From IMG/VR virus record IMGVR_UViG_3300025669_000001, positions 1 through 52,303 of that record: DNA of 52,303 bases. One strand, given 5' to 3'. The notes beneath the pieces were generated by a model, which was not told the DNA's origin, did no database searches, and saw only the letters and a list, made by a program, of their open reading frames with translations. This stretch comes from a virus. The translations under genes and the position numbers were made by a program. Positions 1 through 7,973 of this stretch are shown piece after piece (the stretch's first letter is position 1; every line of letters starts with the position of its first letter).

Positions 1-99
1 ACACAATTTGTATTAAGCCTAAACAGAAAAAAGGTATACAGTTTCGGAGCGTCCGCTGCATTTATCTCACACGCACTCACATTCTACAGGTCTGAATAA
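1..99 (+). CDS. 3' end of the tail gene that begins at 51832 (partial copy)
   Basis: This is the last 33 codons, in frame from base 1, of the 147-aa tail protein whose full copy is at 51832-52275. Its TAA at 97-99 overlaps the ATG of the next tail gene (TAATG). It exists only because the circular sequence was cut here. Confidence 0.9.
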   Translation, partial: TQFVLSLNRKKVYSFGASAAFISHALTFYRSE

Positions 100-127
100 T
101 GGCATTTACCGCACAAATGAAAAAGGC
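1..127. repeat. Direct repeat of the window end (circular overlap)
   Basis: Bases 1-127 are identical to 52177-52303. The repeat covers the 3' end of one tail gene and the start of the next, so it is an assembly overlap of a circular or circularly permuted genome and not a physical terminal repeat. A length of 127 matches a common assembler k-mer size (inference). Confidence 0.95.
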
Positions 128-1838
128 TTTAAAGTATCAATCGGGGATGAACGTTCAAGTTGAAGTTGTCGTAGATCCAGATGGTGACGCTTACAAGCTT
201 GACGGCTTTCATGATATTAAAATGATTAACCCGATTAATCAGGAATTAATAGTTGATCCGGTTGGTATGGAGCAGATAGTTCTTTACGATTTACAGATAG
301 AATTTAACGATCCTAATGAATTCTTTTGTCCATCGGCAGGATTGCAGGTTGGGTATACACCTTTCCGTTCTGAAATGGCATACCTTAAAACCACATCAAC
401 AGCAAATACGGTTACGGTTGATGAGCCTAGTTTCTATCCGTTTAAGGCTAACGACTTAGTTGATGTAACCGATGGAAATAACAAGGAAACATCTTTAGTC
501 GGTAGTGTGGATAACACGGGTGCAAATCAGATAGTCAACCTTGACACTGCATTGGCAAATACATACGCAGCAGGAAGCGTTGTAACGAATGATCCCATAT
601 ACGGAAAGCAGGTAACAGTTCAAGTTAGAGCAAGTGGTTTAGGATTGACTGAAACACAGACCATATTCAGGGGCGTTATTAGAAAGCCATTTACATGGAT
701 GAATGGCTCTGCAATTATATACGTTGACAATATACTTGCAGAGATCTTAAATGAAAACTTGTCATATCAGATAGAAGATTACAACCCTACTCCGTGGCAA
801 AAGATGGACAATGACGGAACGCTAATCAATGGTTTTGAATGGACAACACAAACAGGTAGCGGTTCATTTGCCGGTGGTCTGGTTGTTTATGCAGGCGCAA
901 AGATTGGCGGTTGGGTTTTAACGTTTACAAGTCCAACAGCTTATAACATTACTGGACCGGGTTTCAATGGCGCAACTGGTAGTACTGCATCGGATTATAC
1001 GAACGCTCAAATACAAATACTATCAGCTCAATGGTCCGGCACTCCTGCAATAGGTGACGTTTTTGAATTCTCAATACGTGTAAATTATACCGGACTAGTT
1101 CCATCGGTAGTTTTATTTAGAACGCTTTTTACTCACCTTGGAAATAGTGTAGATTTAATAGATAGTAGCGGCACATTCTCAGATGCATTCTTGGCAACGT
1201 TTACCACTGATTTAATGTCAATATCATTTGAGGAAACTATAACGGTAGGCGAGGCATTGCTTGTTATTGCCGCACATTTACCTGGATCTTTATTTCAGAA
1301 TACACAGGGTGAATTAGCGGTTGACTTGCTTAAATCAGACTTCACATATAATGAGCCTAGTTCATCATTGACAGGGCCGAACGTTAGAGCAAGAGACGTT
1401 ACGATAGGCCAAACAATTTTCTACAATGAATTTATTATAAATTATGGTTACGATTACGATTTAGGTGATAACCAATTTCAATACACTTATCCCGAAGCTG
1501 ATAATGAAAACCCATCCTTGAAAGTGTATGGTGCAAAACGATCTGTATTGATTGACGTTCCTGGAATTTACACAGAGGCAAGGGCAAAGCGGATTGCGAA
1601 ACGCCATTATTTATTCTGGGCTTTCGGTCGTAAAACGTATACAACCGAGGGGGATGCAAGGGAAGTTGATCTGTCTCTTATCAATTCAGTGTACACCATG
1701 ACAGGGTTCGATTTTGGAACTACTACATTCGCAGAGAAAGTAATGGGATTAGTTCGTACTATTTCGTCAAGCGGAATTACGGTAAAAATTACAACCATCA
1801 AACAGGATACTTCAGATCCGCAGGGAGCGTGGTCATGA
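99..1838 (+). CDS. Large distal tail protein (hub/baseplate candidate)
   Basis: A 579-aa protein with no signal peptide. It is the second gene after the tape measure on the circular map, the place where siphoviruses carry distal-tail, hub or tip proteins. The N-terminal 80 residues and the region from about 370 on are mixed alpha/beta; the middle (about 95-330) is rich in G, T, S and aromatic residues, as in beta-sandwich or carbohydrate-binding inserts. I recognise no catalytic motif. The start overlaps the upstream stop (TAATG) and the end overlaps the next start (ATGA), so it belongs to a translationally coupled tail operon. The tail-hub role is inferred from position only; a minor tail protein carrying adhesion inserts is the main alternative. 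Confidence 0.65.
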   Translation: MAFTAQMKKALKYQSGMNVQVEVVVDPDGDAYKLDGFHDIKMINPINQELIVDPVGMEQIVLYDLQIEFNDPNEFFCPSAGLQVGYTPFRSEMAYLKTTSTANTVTVDEPSFYPFKANDLVDVTDGNNKETSLVGSVDNTGANQIVNLDTALANTYAAGSVVTNDPIYGKQVTVQVRASGLGLTETQTIFRGVIRKPFTWMNGSAIIYVDNILAEILNENLSYQIEDYNPTPWQKMDNDGTLINGFEWTTQTGSGSFAGGLVVYAGAKIGGWVLTFTSPTAYNITGPGFNGATGSTASDYTNAQIQILSAQWSGTPAIGDVFEFSIRVNYTGLVPSVVLFRTLFTHLGNSVDLIDSSGTFSDAFLATFTTDLMSISFEETITVGEALLVIAAHLPGSLFQNTQGELAVDLLKSDFTYNEPSSSLTGPNVRARDVTIGQTIFYNEFIINYGYDYDLGDNQFQYTYPEADNENPSLKVYGAKRSVLIDVPGIYTEARAKRIAKRHYLFWAFGRKTYTTEGDAREVDLSLINSVYTMTGFDFGTTTFAEKVMGLVRTISSSGITVKITTIKQDTSDPQGAWS

Positions 1839-2308
1839 GAGACAAGACAGTATTGATTTTTAATTTAGACGGAACTGAAGTAGGGTTTTACGAAGAAGAA
1901 GTAAGCCAAGTTGAATTGTTTACGGAACAGAGGGAACAGTTTTTCCTTGAATATGAAGGCGCACATTTTATCCGTAAATCGTTTGGTGTTTCTACAAGTA
2001 GATTTGTTGTTAAGTTTAACAACCTATACACGGATACACTAACAAGGATTCAGCAACTTTACGATCATAAAGATTTTGATTTTGGTGGCGGCAGTAATTC
2101 ACAAGCTGAATCAATGCAGATGTTTTACGAATACGGATTCAATACAGCAACAAACAAATGGGTACAAATGAAGCGTGATGATATGATGTGGTTTTACGAG
2201 ATGGGCAGAAAAGCGGCAGGTCAAGTTATCACAATTAATTTTATAGAAGTCAAGCCAAGTAACGTTGTGGCGGTTTATGATTTACTGGACGATGTAATAA
2301 CAATTTAA
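1835..2308 (+). CDS. Tail-operon protein, unknown
   Basis: A 157-aa acidic, aromatic-rich protein (many F, Y, D, E) without signal peptide or membrane segment. I chose ATG 1835, which overlaps the upstream TGA (ATGA); an in-frame GTG at 1829 would add two residues. The tight coupling to the large tail gene suggests a virion or tail-assembly component. I do not recognise a family. Confidence 0.7.
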   Translation: MRDKTVLIFNLDGTEVGFYEEEVSQVELFTEQREQFFLEYEGAHFIRKSFGVSTSRFVVKFNNLYTDTLTRIQQLYDHKDFDFGGGSNSQAESMQMFYEYGFNTATNKWVQMKRDDMMWFYEMGRKAAGQVITINFIEVKPSNVVAVYDLLDDVITI

Positions 2309-2319
2309 AGGATTGAATT

Positions 2320-2586
2320 ATGGCATGGGGACAAAAATGGCCTAGGCCGGTTGTAACTGATGATACGACCGGATCAGATGACACGACAGCGCACACAGTT
2401 AAATTGCAACCGATAAACGCAGCATATCCAACAAGCTCAATCGCAATGGCTCAGTGTACGGTTGAAACTCAGATATGGAAACTTGCATCAGATTTATTGG
2501 CAGATGATATGCATTACGATCTGTATATAAACGGTTCAAAGATCAGACGCTATCTTGCACCAAACGCAATAGCAAATTTAGGATAG
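2320..2586 (+). CDS. Small tail-operon protein, unknown
   Basis: An 88-aa protein, 11 bases after the previous stop, with the site AAAGGA ahead of ATG. It is rich in T, D and A in the first half and looks like a small beta protein. It carries no recognised motif and lies between tail genes and an exported protein. It could be a short tail-tip or adhesin component. Confidence 0.65.
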   Translation: MAWGQKWPRPVVTDDTTGSDDTTAHTVKLQPINAAYPTSSIAMAQCTVETQIWKLASDLLADDMHYDLYINGSKIRRYLAPNAIANLG

Positions 2587-2596
2587 GAGTATTAAG

Positions 2597-3115
2597 ATGA
2601 AAAAGTTTATAGTACTTACAATTGTACTGACATGCGCAAACTTATTTGCACAAGGGAATTTTAAACCTATACGGGTCAGACCGTCTTCAATAGTCGAAAC
2701 TGTTGAGGCATCAATCACAACCGATTCCTGCACGTTCTGGATCTCAACATTGGGAACTGATACGTCAGCCACATTTGACGCTTGGCCTTTCAACATGAGT
2801 AACAACTTTTGGTGTGGCGATACTTCAGGAGATGATTCAGTTGACATTGATATTGAATATTGGTCATGTACAAGGGCAGACGATACCTTTCAAGACATGT
2901 TTGATAGTTGGGTGCTTGTCGAGTCGTGGACTATTACAGCGGATTCCGTAGTATCAAAACAGGCGATCACAGATAACACAATTCCACTTGATGAAAATGG
3001 AAGGTACGTTGTCAAGGGTGGTGCTGATAATAAAGTGAAGGGTTCAATAGCTGTGAGAATTAAACATCAAAACGCTACTGAAAATTACAACACCGCTGCA
3101 ATCAAAAGGAGATAA
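2597..3115 (+). CDS. Exported protein with Sec signal peptide, unknown
   Basis: A 172-aa protein. Residues 1-19 form a typical Sec signal: MKK, a hydrophobic run, then NLFAQ with likely cleavage after FA/AQ, a style common in Bacteroidetes/Ignavibacteria-type hosts. The mature part is rich in S, T, D, W with four Cys (about 39, 68, 85 and later), which suggests a disulphide-stabilised beta domain. It follows GGAG and an ATG and sits 1 base from the next exported protein. A Sec signal is unexpected for a virion protein, so it may act in the periplasm or at the cell surface, for example during lysis or exclusion, or it may be a host-derived domain. Confidence 0.7.
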   Translation: MKKFIVLTIVLTCANLFAQGNFKPIRVRPSSIVETVEASITTDSCTFWISTLGTDTSATFDAWPFNMSNNFWCGDTSGDDSVDIDIEYWSCTRADDTFQDMFDSWVLVESWTITADSVVSKQAITDNTIPLDENGRYVVKGGADNKVKGSIAVRIKHQNATENYNTAAIKRR

Positions 3116-3116
3116 C

Positions 3117-4364
3117 GTGAAAAATAAAACATTACTTCTAGCGTTACTTGTTCCGGCTTTACTTTTCGGACAATCAAAATGGACTAAGAATTTTAACAGT
3201 CTGGGTCATGCTTATGTAAATTCTGCAATTGAAAACGCATCAACGTCAGCAGATATTTCCACCGTTGATTCCGCAGCCGTCAAATTCTGGATGGTTACCG
3301 GTGGTGATGAGTGGAATATATCAATGTATAATGCGCTTGGAGTTTTGACGTTTAATGTTGATTCAGTTGGCACTGGTTATTTTTTAACCTCAGTCTTAAC
3401 CGACAAAGTACAAGCCAATACTTCAGCAGGGTTAAGCTTATTTGAAGATGGTGGAACGGGGCTGTTTGTAGAAAATGGCGGGCAGGTTGGGATTAATGAT
3501 ATTACACCAACTTATGGATTAGATGTTAATGGTACATTTAGAGTAACGGGTAATGGAGTATTCGACGCAATGGCCGGAGTTGGGCTTGTTACTCCTGTTT
3601 TAAATTTACACGTGAGGGGAGATGTTGGCCTCCCCGCTAGTTCAGGAACAGCTCCAACAGGTGTAATGCGCCTCGGCTCTGCTGCCGGTGTCGGTGTTAT
3701 AGATTTTGGCGGTGATTTTGCATCTACGGGCAAGGGCTGGATTCAGGTATATAACAAAACAAACTTAGCAACAAACTACGCACTATTATTGAACCCTAAT
3801 GGTGGAAACGTAGGTATAAATGAAACATCCCCAGACTCAACGCTTGAAGTAAACGGTTCTGGACACTTTACAGAGAGCTTACTTGTTGATGAATATGTTA
3901 ACAGCAAAATACAAGTCGCTCAATTTCATAGAAATGTAGACCTCGCAAGTGCCGGCACTGATACTTGGTATGATGTGGCATGGGATACATTAATTGCCGT
4001 TGAATCTACAAAAGGTTTTACGTTTAATGCTGATTCAACCGGGTTCATTACAAGTGTTGACGGTATTGTTAGAGTTCAGGGTTGCGGACACTGGGAATGG
4101 AGTGGAGGCAACACTGATGCTAAGCTTTACATTAGAGTGCTAGTAAATACTGATGAGGCGAGGTGTTTACAATCTAACGATGACAGAGCGTTTAAATCTG
4201 CTGACGATGGAATGCTGTCGTTTATTGGAACTGTTTTTGTTAATTCAGGTGATGAGATTTCTATACAGTATAGAGTAAATAATGGTAATCTTGATTGGGG
4301 TGGTTCGGTAGTGTTTGATGATCCGGCTGCATTCTCTGTTAACTTTGAAAAAATATCAAATTAA
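3117..4364 (+). CDS. Exported fibre-like protein with C-terminal C1q/TNF-like domain
   Basis: A 415-aa protein starting at GTG 3117 behind AAAGGAGA. Residues 1-19 are a Sec signal ending LLFGQS. The middle holds repeated shaft units of the type VGIN...P...LDVNG (about 125-150) and VGINETSPDSTLEVNG (about 235-250), well known in phage and Bacteroidetes fibre proteins. The last about 140 residues alternate beta strands around W, Y and F in the manner of a C1q/TNF jelly roll (GTDTWYDV..., then FTFNADSTGFITS). Family knowledge makes this a trimeric fibre or receptor-binding candidate. The signal peptide is odd for a tail fibre and suggests export. No trimer-forming coiled coil is obvious. Confidence 0.7.
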   Translation: MKNKTLLLALLVPALLFGQSKWTKNFNSLGHAYVNSAIENASTSADISTVDSAAVKFWMVTGGDEWNISMYNALGVLTFNVDSVGTGYFLTSVLTDKVQANTSAGLSLFEDGGTGLFVENGGQVGINDITPTYGLDVNGTFRVTGNGVFDAMAGVGLVTPVLNLHVRGDVGLPASSGTAPTGVMRLGSAAGVGVIDFGGDFASTGKGWIQVYNKTNLATNYALLLNPNGGNVGINETSPDSTLEVNGSGHFTESLLVDEYVNSKIQVAQFHRNVDLASAGTDTWYDVAWDTLIAVESTKGFTFNADSTGFITSVDGIVRVQGCGHWEWSGGNTDAKLYIRVLVNTDEARCLQSNDDRAFKSADDGMLSFIGTVFVNSGDEISIQYRVNNGNLDWGGSVVFDDPAAFSVNFEKISN

Positions 4365-4373
4365 GGATAAGCT

Positions 4374-4781
4374 ATGAAACTTTATGATGACAAGACGCCG
4401 ACAATAAGCACTGTAATTGCTAAAGACAAGAACGGTAAGGCCAAGACGGATGCAGACGGCAACGTTATGGGAAAGTTGTCATTTAGTTTCAATTGGAAAT
4501 CTGCATTAGCTTCATTTGCATTTCTTTTATTTGTCGGTAGGGCAGGAGCGTTTTACTTTCAAACTATAGACACCACGAAAGCCGTTAAAAGATTAAGGTC
4601 AACAGTTGACACCCTGCAAAACAAAGTCATCACTGAGCAATTGGCAAACGGTCAAAAGATGAATCTTATATTAACTTTGCTAGATCCAGAAAACGGAATG
4701 GCAAAGATAGAGAAGATCGAAGCAGACAAGGATAAACTTCTAAAGGAATTAGAGGCGAAGAAGAATGAAAAAGGATCATAA
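4374..4781 (+). CDS. Single-pass membrane protein with C-terminal coiled coil (lysis region)
   Basis: A 135-aa protein. About 35 polar residues precede one hydrophobic segment at about 40-58, followed by a charged helix with heptad-like L/I/K/E spacing (about 65-135). A single membrane anchor plus coiled coil, located just before the lysis genes, would fit an inner-membrane spanin-like or holin-associated protein, but I recognise no family. Its last 17 bases overlap the next gene. Confidence 0.65.
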   Translation: MKLYDDKTPTISTVIAKDKNGKAKTDADGNVMGKLSFSFNWKSALASFAFLLFVGRAGAFYFQTIDTTKAVKRLRSTVDTLQNKVITEQLANGQKMNLILTLLDPENGMAKIEKIEADKDKLLKELEAKKNEKGS

Positions 4782-5157
4782 TACTAACGGGAATTATAGG
4801 AGCTTTGTCCTGACCGAGGGCGATGGGTGCTTGCTAGATGCTGAAGAGATTCACCGCATAGAGTTTGGCGATAAGGCAAAAGTTAAATGCTTTCTAGTCC
4901 CGCCAATCGACAAAGAGTTACCAGAGCAGGAAGTTGTTCAAGATGATTTCTTTGGATTCAAATTGACAGGTATCTATTCAGATAAAGATTTAAAAGTTGT
5001 CACTGCTGAAGGTGGAAAGGAATTCCCGAAACATTCACATCCTGGCAAAGAATGGATTCAAGTTATAACCGGTTCAATCACGGTCTATTGTTATCGAGTA
5101 TTGGCAATAGGTTTTATAGTAATGGCTTTAAATGGAGCGATGTCATATTATGGATGA
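4765..5157 (+). CDS. Half cupin: first metal motif present, second missing
   Basis: A 130-aa protein whose residues 84-103 give a complete cupin motif 1, G-x5-H-x-H-x3-E-x6-G (H90, H92, E96). The expected second motif with PxG and a metal-binding His is absent. After residue about 108 the sequence changes to a short hydrophobic tail and stops. Homologous small cupins normally run some 30-40 residues further, so the gene looks truncated or frameshifted. The other two frames downstream do not restore motif 2. It starts 17 bases inside the previous gene behind GAGG. No function can be assigned. Confidence 0.6.
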   Translation: MKKDHNTNGNYRSFVLTEGDGCLLDAEEIHRIEFGDKAKVKCFLVPPIDKELPEQEVVQDDFFGFKLTGIYSDKDLKVVTAEGGKEFPKHSHPGKEWIQVITGSITVYCYRVLAIGFIVMALNGAMSYYG

Positions 5158-5314
5158 TACAAGACCAACATGTAAACAGGTTCCAATAGTGTGGGCTTCC
5201 TGTCCAACCAACCCGCCTTATAATTGTCCAATCTGTCCACCTGGTACAAATTTCTGTGCAGGGTTCGATCAGGAAGCATACGACAAAATGAAAGAAGAAA
5301 CTGAAGAGGCTTAA
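5150..5314 (+). CDS. Small Cys/Pro-rich protein
   Basis: A 54-aa protein starting at ATG 5150 that overlaps the end of the cupin gene; an in-frame ATG at 5132 is the alternative. It has Cys at about 8, 18, 26, 29 and 36 with CPICPPG, and ends in a charged KMKEETEEA tail. Short Cys-rich proteins of this look are common in phage lysis and tail regions. Function is unknown. Confidence 0.55.
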   Translation: MDDTRPTCKQVPIVWASCPTNPPYNCPICPPGTNFCAGFDQEAYDKMKEETEEA

Positions 5315-5315
5315 C

Positions 5316-5708
5316 ATGCGATTGATAACATTGGCTAGAACTTCATACACAAAGTACGGAACGTATGGAATAATGCTTGACGAAACAATGACTCCAATTT
5401 GTGTTACACTTGAAAGGCCGTGGACAAATAACAAAAAGAATGATTCATGTATTCCGGTTGATACTTACAAGGTTGAACGGATGGATACAGAAAAGAGTCA
5501 TTTCATGTTAGAGCCAAAATACAACCGTGACGGAATAATGATTCACCGAGGGAATACAATCAAGGACAGTACGGGTTGTATATTGTTAGGCACTTACTTT
5601 ATCGGGACGGGAATTGGAGAAAGCCGGAAAGCATATGATAAATTTGTAGGTTACTTCCATGAAGATGAAGAGTTCAATCTCTTGATAACTGGAAGTCCTG
5701 ACGAATGA
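5316..5708 (+). CDS. DUF5675-like protein (possible peptidoglycan-active lysis protein)
   Basis: A 130-aa protein starting MRLITLART. The pattern LERPW (about 32-36), IPVDTYKV (46-53), then GIMIHRGNT (73-81) and STGCILLG (85-92) is that of DUF5675 as I remember it: a compact beta protein with His77 and Cys88 in positions reminiscent of L,D-transpeptidase or amidase-like folds. In phages this family usually sits beside holins, so a role in lysis is the working inference; catalysis is not established. No signal peptide. The next genes are a small helical protein and a holin-like protein. Confidence 0.65.
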   Translation: MRLITLARTSYTKYGTYGIMLDETMTPICVTLERPWTNNKKNDSCIPVDTYKVERMDTEKSHFMLEPKYNRDGIMIHRGNTIKDSTGCILLGTYFIGTGIGESRKAYDKFVGYFHEDEEFNLLITGSPDE

Positions 5709-5726
5709 ATACAAGGAGAAAAAAAG

Positions 5727-6098
5727 ATGGTAACAGTTGAGAAAGTAAAGAAGAATATCAAAGCGTGGTCTGATTGGTCTAAATTAACCAAGCCTGAAAA
5801 GGTTGAATTCCTAGAGGCATACAATAGAGAGTGGAAAGAAAATCTAGGAAAGTACATGCCTCCAATGGGAACTAGAAAATCAGACGCTCTCAAAATGGAA
5901 CTACCTGATTATATAATCAACAACTATAAAAAGAATCAGCTAACCGAACTGATGGTATTAGTATACGATTCTTTCAAGGGTGCAAAGACAGTAATTGATG
6001 AGAGAACGCCAAAGATCATAAGGATTTTAAAGGGGTTAAAATACTTAGCGTTATTGGTTGCGAAATTGTACCTAACATTTAAAGGTGTAAAAATCTAA
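5727..6098 (+). CDS. Small helical protein of the lysis region, unknown
   Basis: A 123-aa basic helical protein behind AAGGAGAAAAAAAG. It holds many K/E/W residues, then a moderately hydrophobic stretch at about 102-120 that could be a weak membrane segment. It lies between the DUF5675-like gene and the holin-like gene with short gaps, so it is probably co-expressed for lysis or late functions. I recognise no family. Confidence 0.65.
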   Translation: MVTVEKVKKNIKAWSDWSKLTKPEKVEFLEAYNREWKENLGKYMPPMGTRKSDALKMELPDYIINNYKKNQLTELMVLVYDSFKGAKTVIDERTPKIIRILKGLKYLALLVAKLYLTFKGVKI

Positions 6099-6110
6099 GG
6101 AGAAACAAAG

Positions 6111-6311
6111 ATGAAATTCTTTACAGCAATTTGGAAATGGTTAGACGGTAACAAAACACTTATTGGAACTTTATTGATAGTACTATTGCAAGGCGGTATG
6201 TTTGGCGAGGCCGGAGTATTGTTTGATGTAATCACATGGCTATCTGGAATCATGGTTGCCGGTGGCGTTGTTCATAAGATCGCAAAGGGAACAAGTAACA
6301 CCGGTAAATAA
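6111..6311 (+). CDS. Holin-like small membrane protein
   Basis: A 66-aa protein behind AAGGAGAAACAAAG. It has two hydrophobic segments, about 16-29 and 36-54, separated by a short turn, and a positively charged C-terminus (HKIAKGTSN). This layout is that of small class II holins. It is the last gene of the late operon and is followed by a terminator. The holin role is inferred from size, topology and place. Confidence 0.6.
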   Translation: MKFFTAIWKWLDGNKTLIGTLLIVLLQGGMFGEAGVLFDVITWLSGIMVAGGVVHKIAKGTSNTGK

Positions 6312-6330
6312 ATTATATCCAAATCTCAAC

Positions 6331-6392
6331 GATAACTTACCCCTTTAGTTATCAACTTGAACCCTTCATATTGTTTGAGGGGTTTTTGTTTT
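6331..6392 (+). terminator. End of late operon: two hairpins, the second with a U tract
   Basis: A 7-bp hairpin (GATAACT 6331-6337 with AGTTATC 6347-6353) is followed by a rho-independent terminator: ACCCTTCA 6361-6368 pairs with TGAGGGGT 6376-6383 (one G-U), then TTTTGTTTT. It ends the tail/lysis transcript just before the first early promoter. Confidence 0.85.
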
Positions 6393-6464
6393 ATATAAAC
6401 CATTGTAAATTATAGACGTATTACTATAACCAAATGAAGAGTAATAATTTTTATTAAATAAGAC

Positions 6465-6493
6465 TTGACATTGATGTTAAGGTTTATTATCTT
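6465..6493 (+). promoter_or_regulatory. Early promoter 1 (TTGACA, 17 bp, TATCTT)
   Basis: The -35 box TTGACA 6465-6470, a 17-bp spacer beginning TTG and containing GTTAA, and the -10 box TATCTT 6488-6493. One of nine promoters in the window with the same spacer length and related spacer sequence. Confidence 0.8.
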
Positions 6494-6533
6494 TATACCA
6501 GACAGAGAAACCAACTTAATTAAGGAGCTTAAA

Positions 6534-6710
6534 ATGTTAGTGTATGAAAAACTTAAAAAACAGGCTGACAAAATTATTACGGTAAAGATAAGTAAAGATA
6601 TTCCCCTACAGAGACTAGGTGTCATAGTCGCAACCGCACATCTTGAAAGATACGGTTATTATACATACACTCAATGCAATAAAAATGTATTGCTCATATT
6701 GGGGTCATAA
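6534..6710 (+). CDS. Small early protein, unknown
   Basis: A 58-aa protein starting at ATG 6534 behind TAAGGAGCTT. It is the first gene after early promoter 1. The segment VATAHLERYGYYTYT resembles VMYDLEKYGYDIF in the protein at 10587, which hints at a shared small fold. Basic, with no membrane segment. Function unknown. Confidence 0.7.
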   Translation: MLVYEKLKKQADKIITVKISKDIPLQRLGVIVATAHLERYGYYTYTQCNKNVLLILGS

Positions 6711-6712
6711 TT

Positions 6713-7285
6713 ATGAAAGCCATTATTGCATGTGAAGAAAGCCAAGCCGTTACAATTGAGTTTCGTAAAATTGGGATTGAAGCGTTTTATTGTGATACAC
6801 TCCCTTGTTCTGGTGGTCATCCTGAATGGCATTTACAACAAGATGTTATTCCATTGCTTGAAGAGAACTGGGATATGATAATTGCATTTCCGCCCTGCAC
6901 TCATTTGGCGGTTAGTGGTGCGAGGTGGTTTGAAGAAAAAAGACAGGATGGCAGGCAACAGCAAGGCATTAATTTCTTTATGGAATTCACAAAAACAAAA
7001 TGTAATATGGTTGCCGTTGAAAATCCAATAGGAATAATGAGTACGCTTTACCGTAAACCAGACCAGATAATCCAACCGTGGCAATTTGGACATGGAGAAA
7101 CAAAGTCTACCTGTCTATGGCTCAAGGGACTACCACTGTTGATGCCTACAAATATTGTGAATGGAAGAGAGCCAAGAATACATAAAATGCCGCCAACAGA
7201 GAATAGATCAAAATTGAGAAGTAAAACATTTCCCGGAATAGCAAAAGCAATGGCTGAACAGTGGGGGAAATTACTAGAAGGTTAA
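6713..7285 (+). CDS. C5 cytosine methyltransferase-like protein (short)
   Basis: A 190-aa protein. It shows the layout of a compact Dcm-like fold: MKAIIACEESQAVT at the N-terminus (motif I position), FPPCTHLAVSG at about 60-70 (motif IV PPC with the catalytic Cys), and VAVENPIG at about 101-108 (motif VI ENP). It is far shorter than canonical C5 methylases (300-400 aa) and lacks a recognisable target-recognition domain. Such short proteins are common in phages and often annotated as DNA methylases. It may modify phage DNA or may have another nucleotide-related role. It is the second early gene, 2 bases after the first. Confidence 0.65.
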   Translation: MKAIIACEESQAVTIEFRKIGIEAFYCDTLPCSGGHPEWHLQQDVIPLLEENWDMIIAFPPCTHLAVSGARWFEEKRQDGRQQQGINFFMEFTKTKCNMVAVENPIGIMSTLYRKPDQIIQPWQFGHGETKSTCLWLKGLPLLMPTNIVNGREPRIHKMPPTENRSKLRSKTFPGIAKAMAEQWGKLLEG

Positions 7286-7308
7286 TGTTATATGCGGAGG
7301 AGCCAGAA

Positions 7309-7605
7309 ATGATAAATCAAAAGCTAATTGAAATAGTAACCATCAAGCCATTCAATGAAGCGGCAGCACAAGCTTTGAAATCTGAAATTGAAAATCAGTG
7401 TCCGACTGTTGACGATCTGCGAAAGTTTGTAATTGAGATTGATGAGGAGATGCAAGCTTCGTCCGGTGACATACTTTTGAATTTGGGAATCATTAACCGT
7501 TGCGCAATCTACATGCTACGTGACCGCATGAAATTAGACATGCCCAAAATAGATCACATGGCATTCTTAATGCAAGAACAGCGAAGGCATATACATTTAA
7601 TATAA
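7309..7605 (+). CDS. Small early protein, unknown
   Basis: A 98-aa protein. I place the start at ATG 7309 behind GCGGAGGAGCC; the frame stays open upstream into the preceding gene. Mixed helical, slightly acidic. No motif recognised. Confidence 0.65.
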   Translation: MINQKLIEIVTIKPFNEAAAQALKSEIENQCPTVDDLRKFVIEIDEEMQASSGDILLNLGIINRCAIYMLRDRMKLDMPKIDHMAFLMQEQRRHIHLI

Positions 7606-7612
7606 TTATCAA

Positions 7613-7676
7613 CCCCTGTCCGTAGTCGGATAGTCCGGCAAACTCGTAACTCAAAATCACTTCACACGGGCAGGGG
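7613..7676 (+). other. Long RNA hairpin between genes (11-bp stem)
   Basis: CCCCTGTCCGT 7613-7623 pairs with ACGGGCAGGGG 7666-7676 (11 bp, one G-U) around a 42-base loop that itself holds a short CGGA/TCCG hairpin. There is no U tract, so it is not a simple terminator. It lies 20 bases before the next start, in the leader of a small gene. It may protect or regulate the message. Confidence 0.55.
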
Positions 7677-7695
7677 AATTTAAAGGAGAATTAAA

Positions 7696-7872
7696 ATGTA
7701 CAAGTCAATAGACCTTTCAATAAGCGTATTCATTCCAACAGAACCGGCAACAGATCAGAAGATTGAAGAATGGGTAAAGTTTCAATTGGGTGCGATAGGT
7801 GGAATATCAATCGAGAATCCACTACATGAACATGACATGGAATGCGACATTAACAACTTAATGATTAGATGA
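7696..7872 (+). CDS. Small early protein, unknown
   Basis: A 58-aa acidic protein starting MYKSIDLSISV behind AAAGGAGAATTAAA. The site and coding-like composition support it. No motif recognised; ends in NNLMIR. Confidence 0.65.
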   Translation: MYKSIDLSISVFIPTEPATDQKIEEWVKFQLGAIGGISIENPLHEHDMECDINNLMIR

Positions 7873-7909
7873 GGCGAATTCGACAACCCTACCGAATAGC
7901 TACGTTACA

Positions 7910-7933
7910 TTCCCCCTTGTAAAAGAGGGGGAA
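7910..7933 (+). other. RNA hairpin in the leader of the next gene
   Basis: TTCCCCCT 7910-7917 and AGGGGGAA 7926-7933 form a perfect 8-bp stem with an 8-base loop and no U tract, 40 bases before ATG 7974. It resembles the other intergenic hairpins of this operon. Confidence 0.55.
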
Positions 7934-7973
7934 CACGCCATAGGTGGGTTAATTTAAATATAAGGAAACCAAA

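Noticed and set aside
1-127. True direct terminal repeats of the virion DNA
   Set aside because: The repeat is inside coding sequence and its length fits an assembler overlap; no features of packaging ends are visible.
1435-1801. Open frames on the minus strand here and in many other places
   Set aside because: They overlap good + strand genes, have no ribosome sites and give unlikely compositions.
7613-7676. tRNA or tRNA-like gene
   Set aside because: The outer stem looks like an acceptor arm, but no T-arm (TTC loop) or proper anticodon arm can be formed; kept as a hairpin only.
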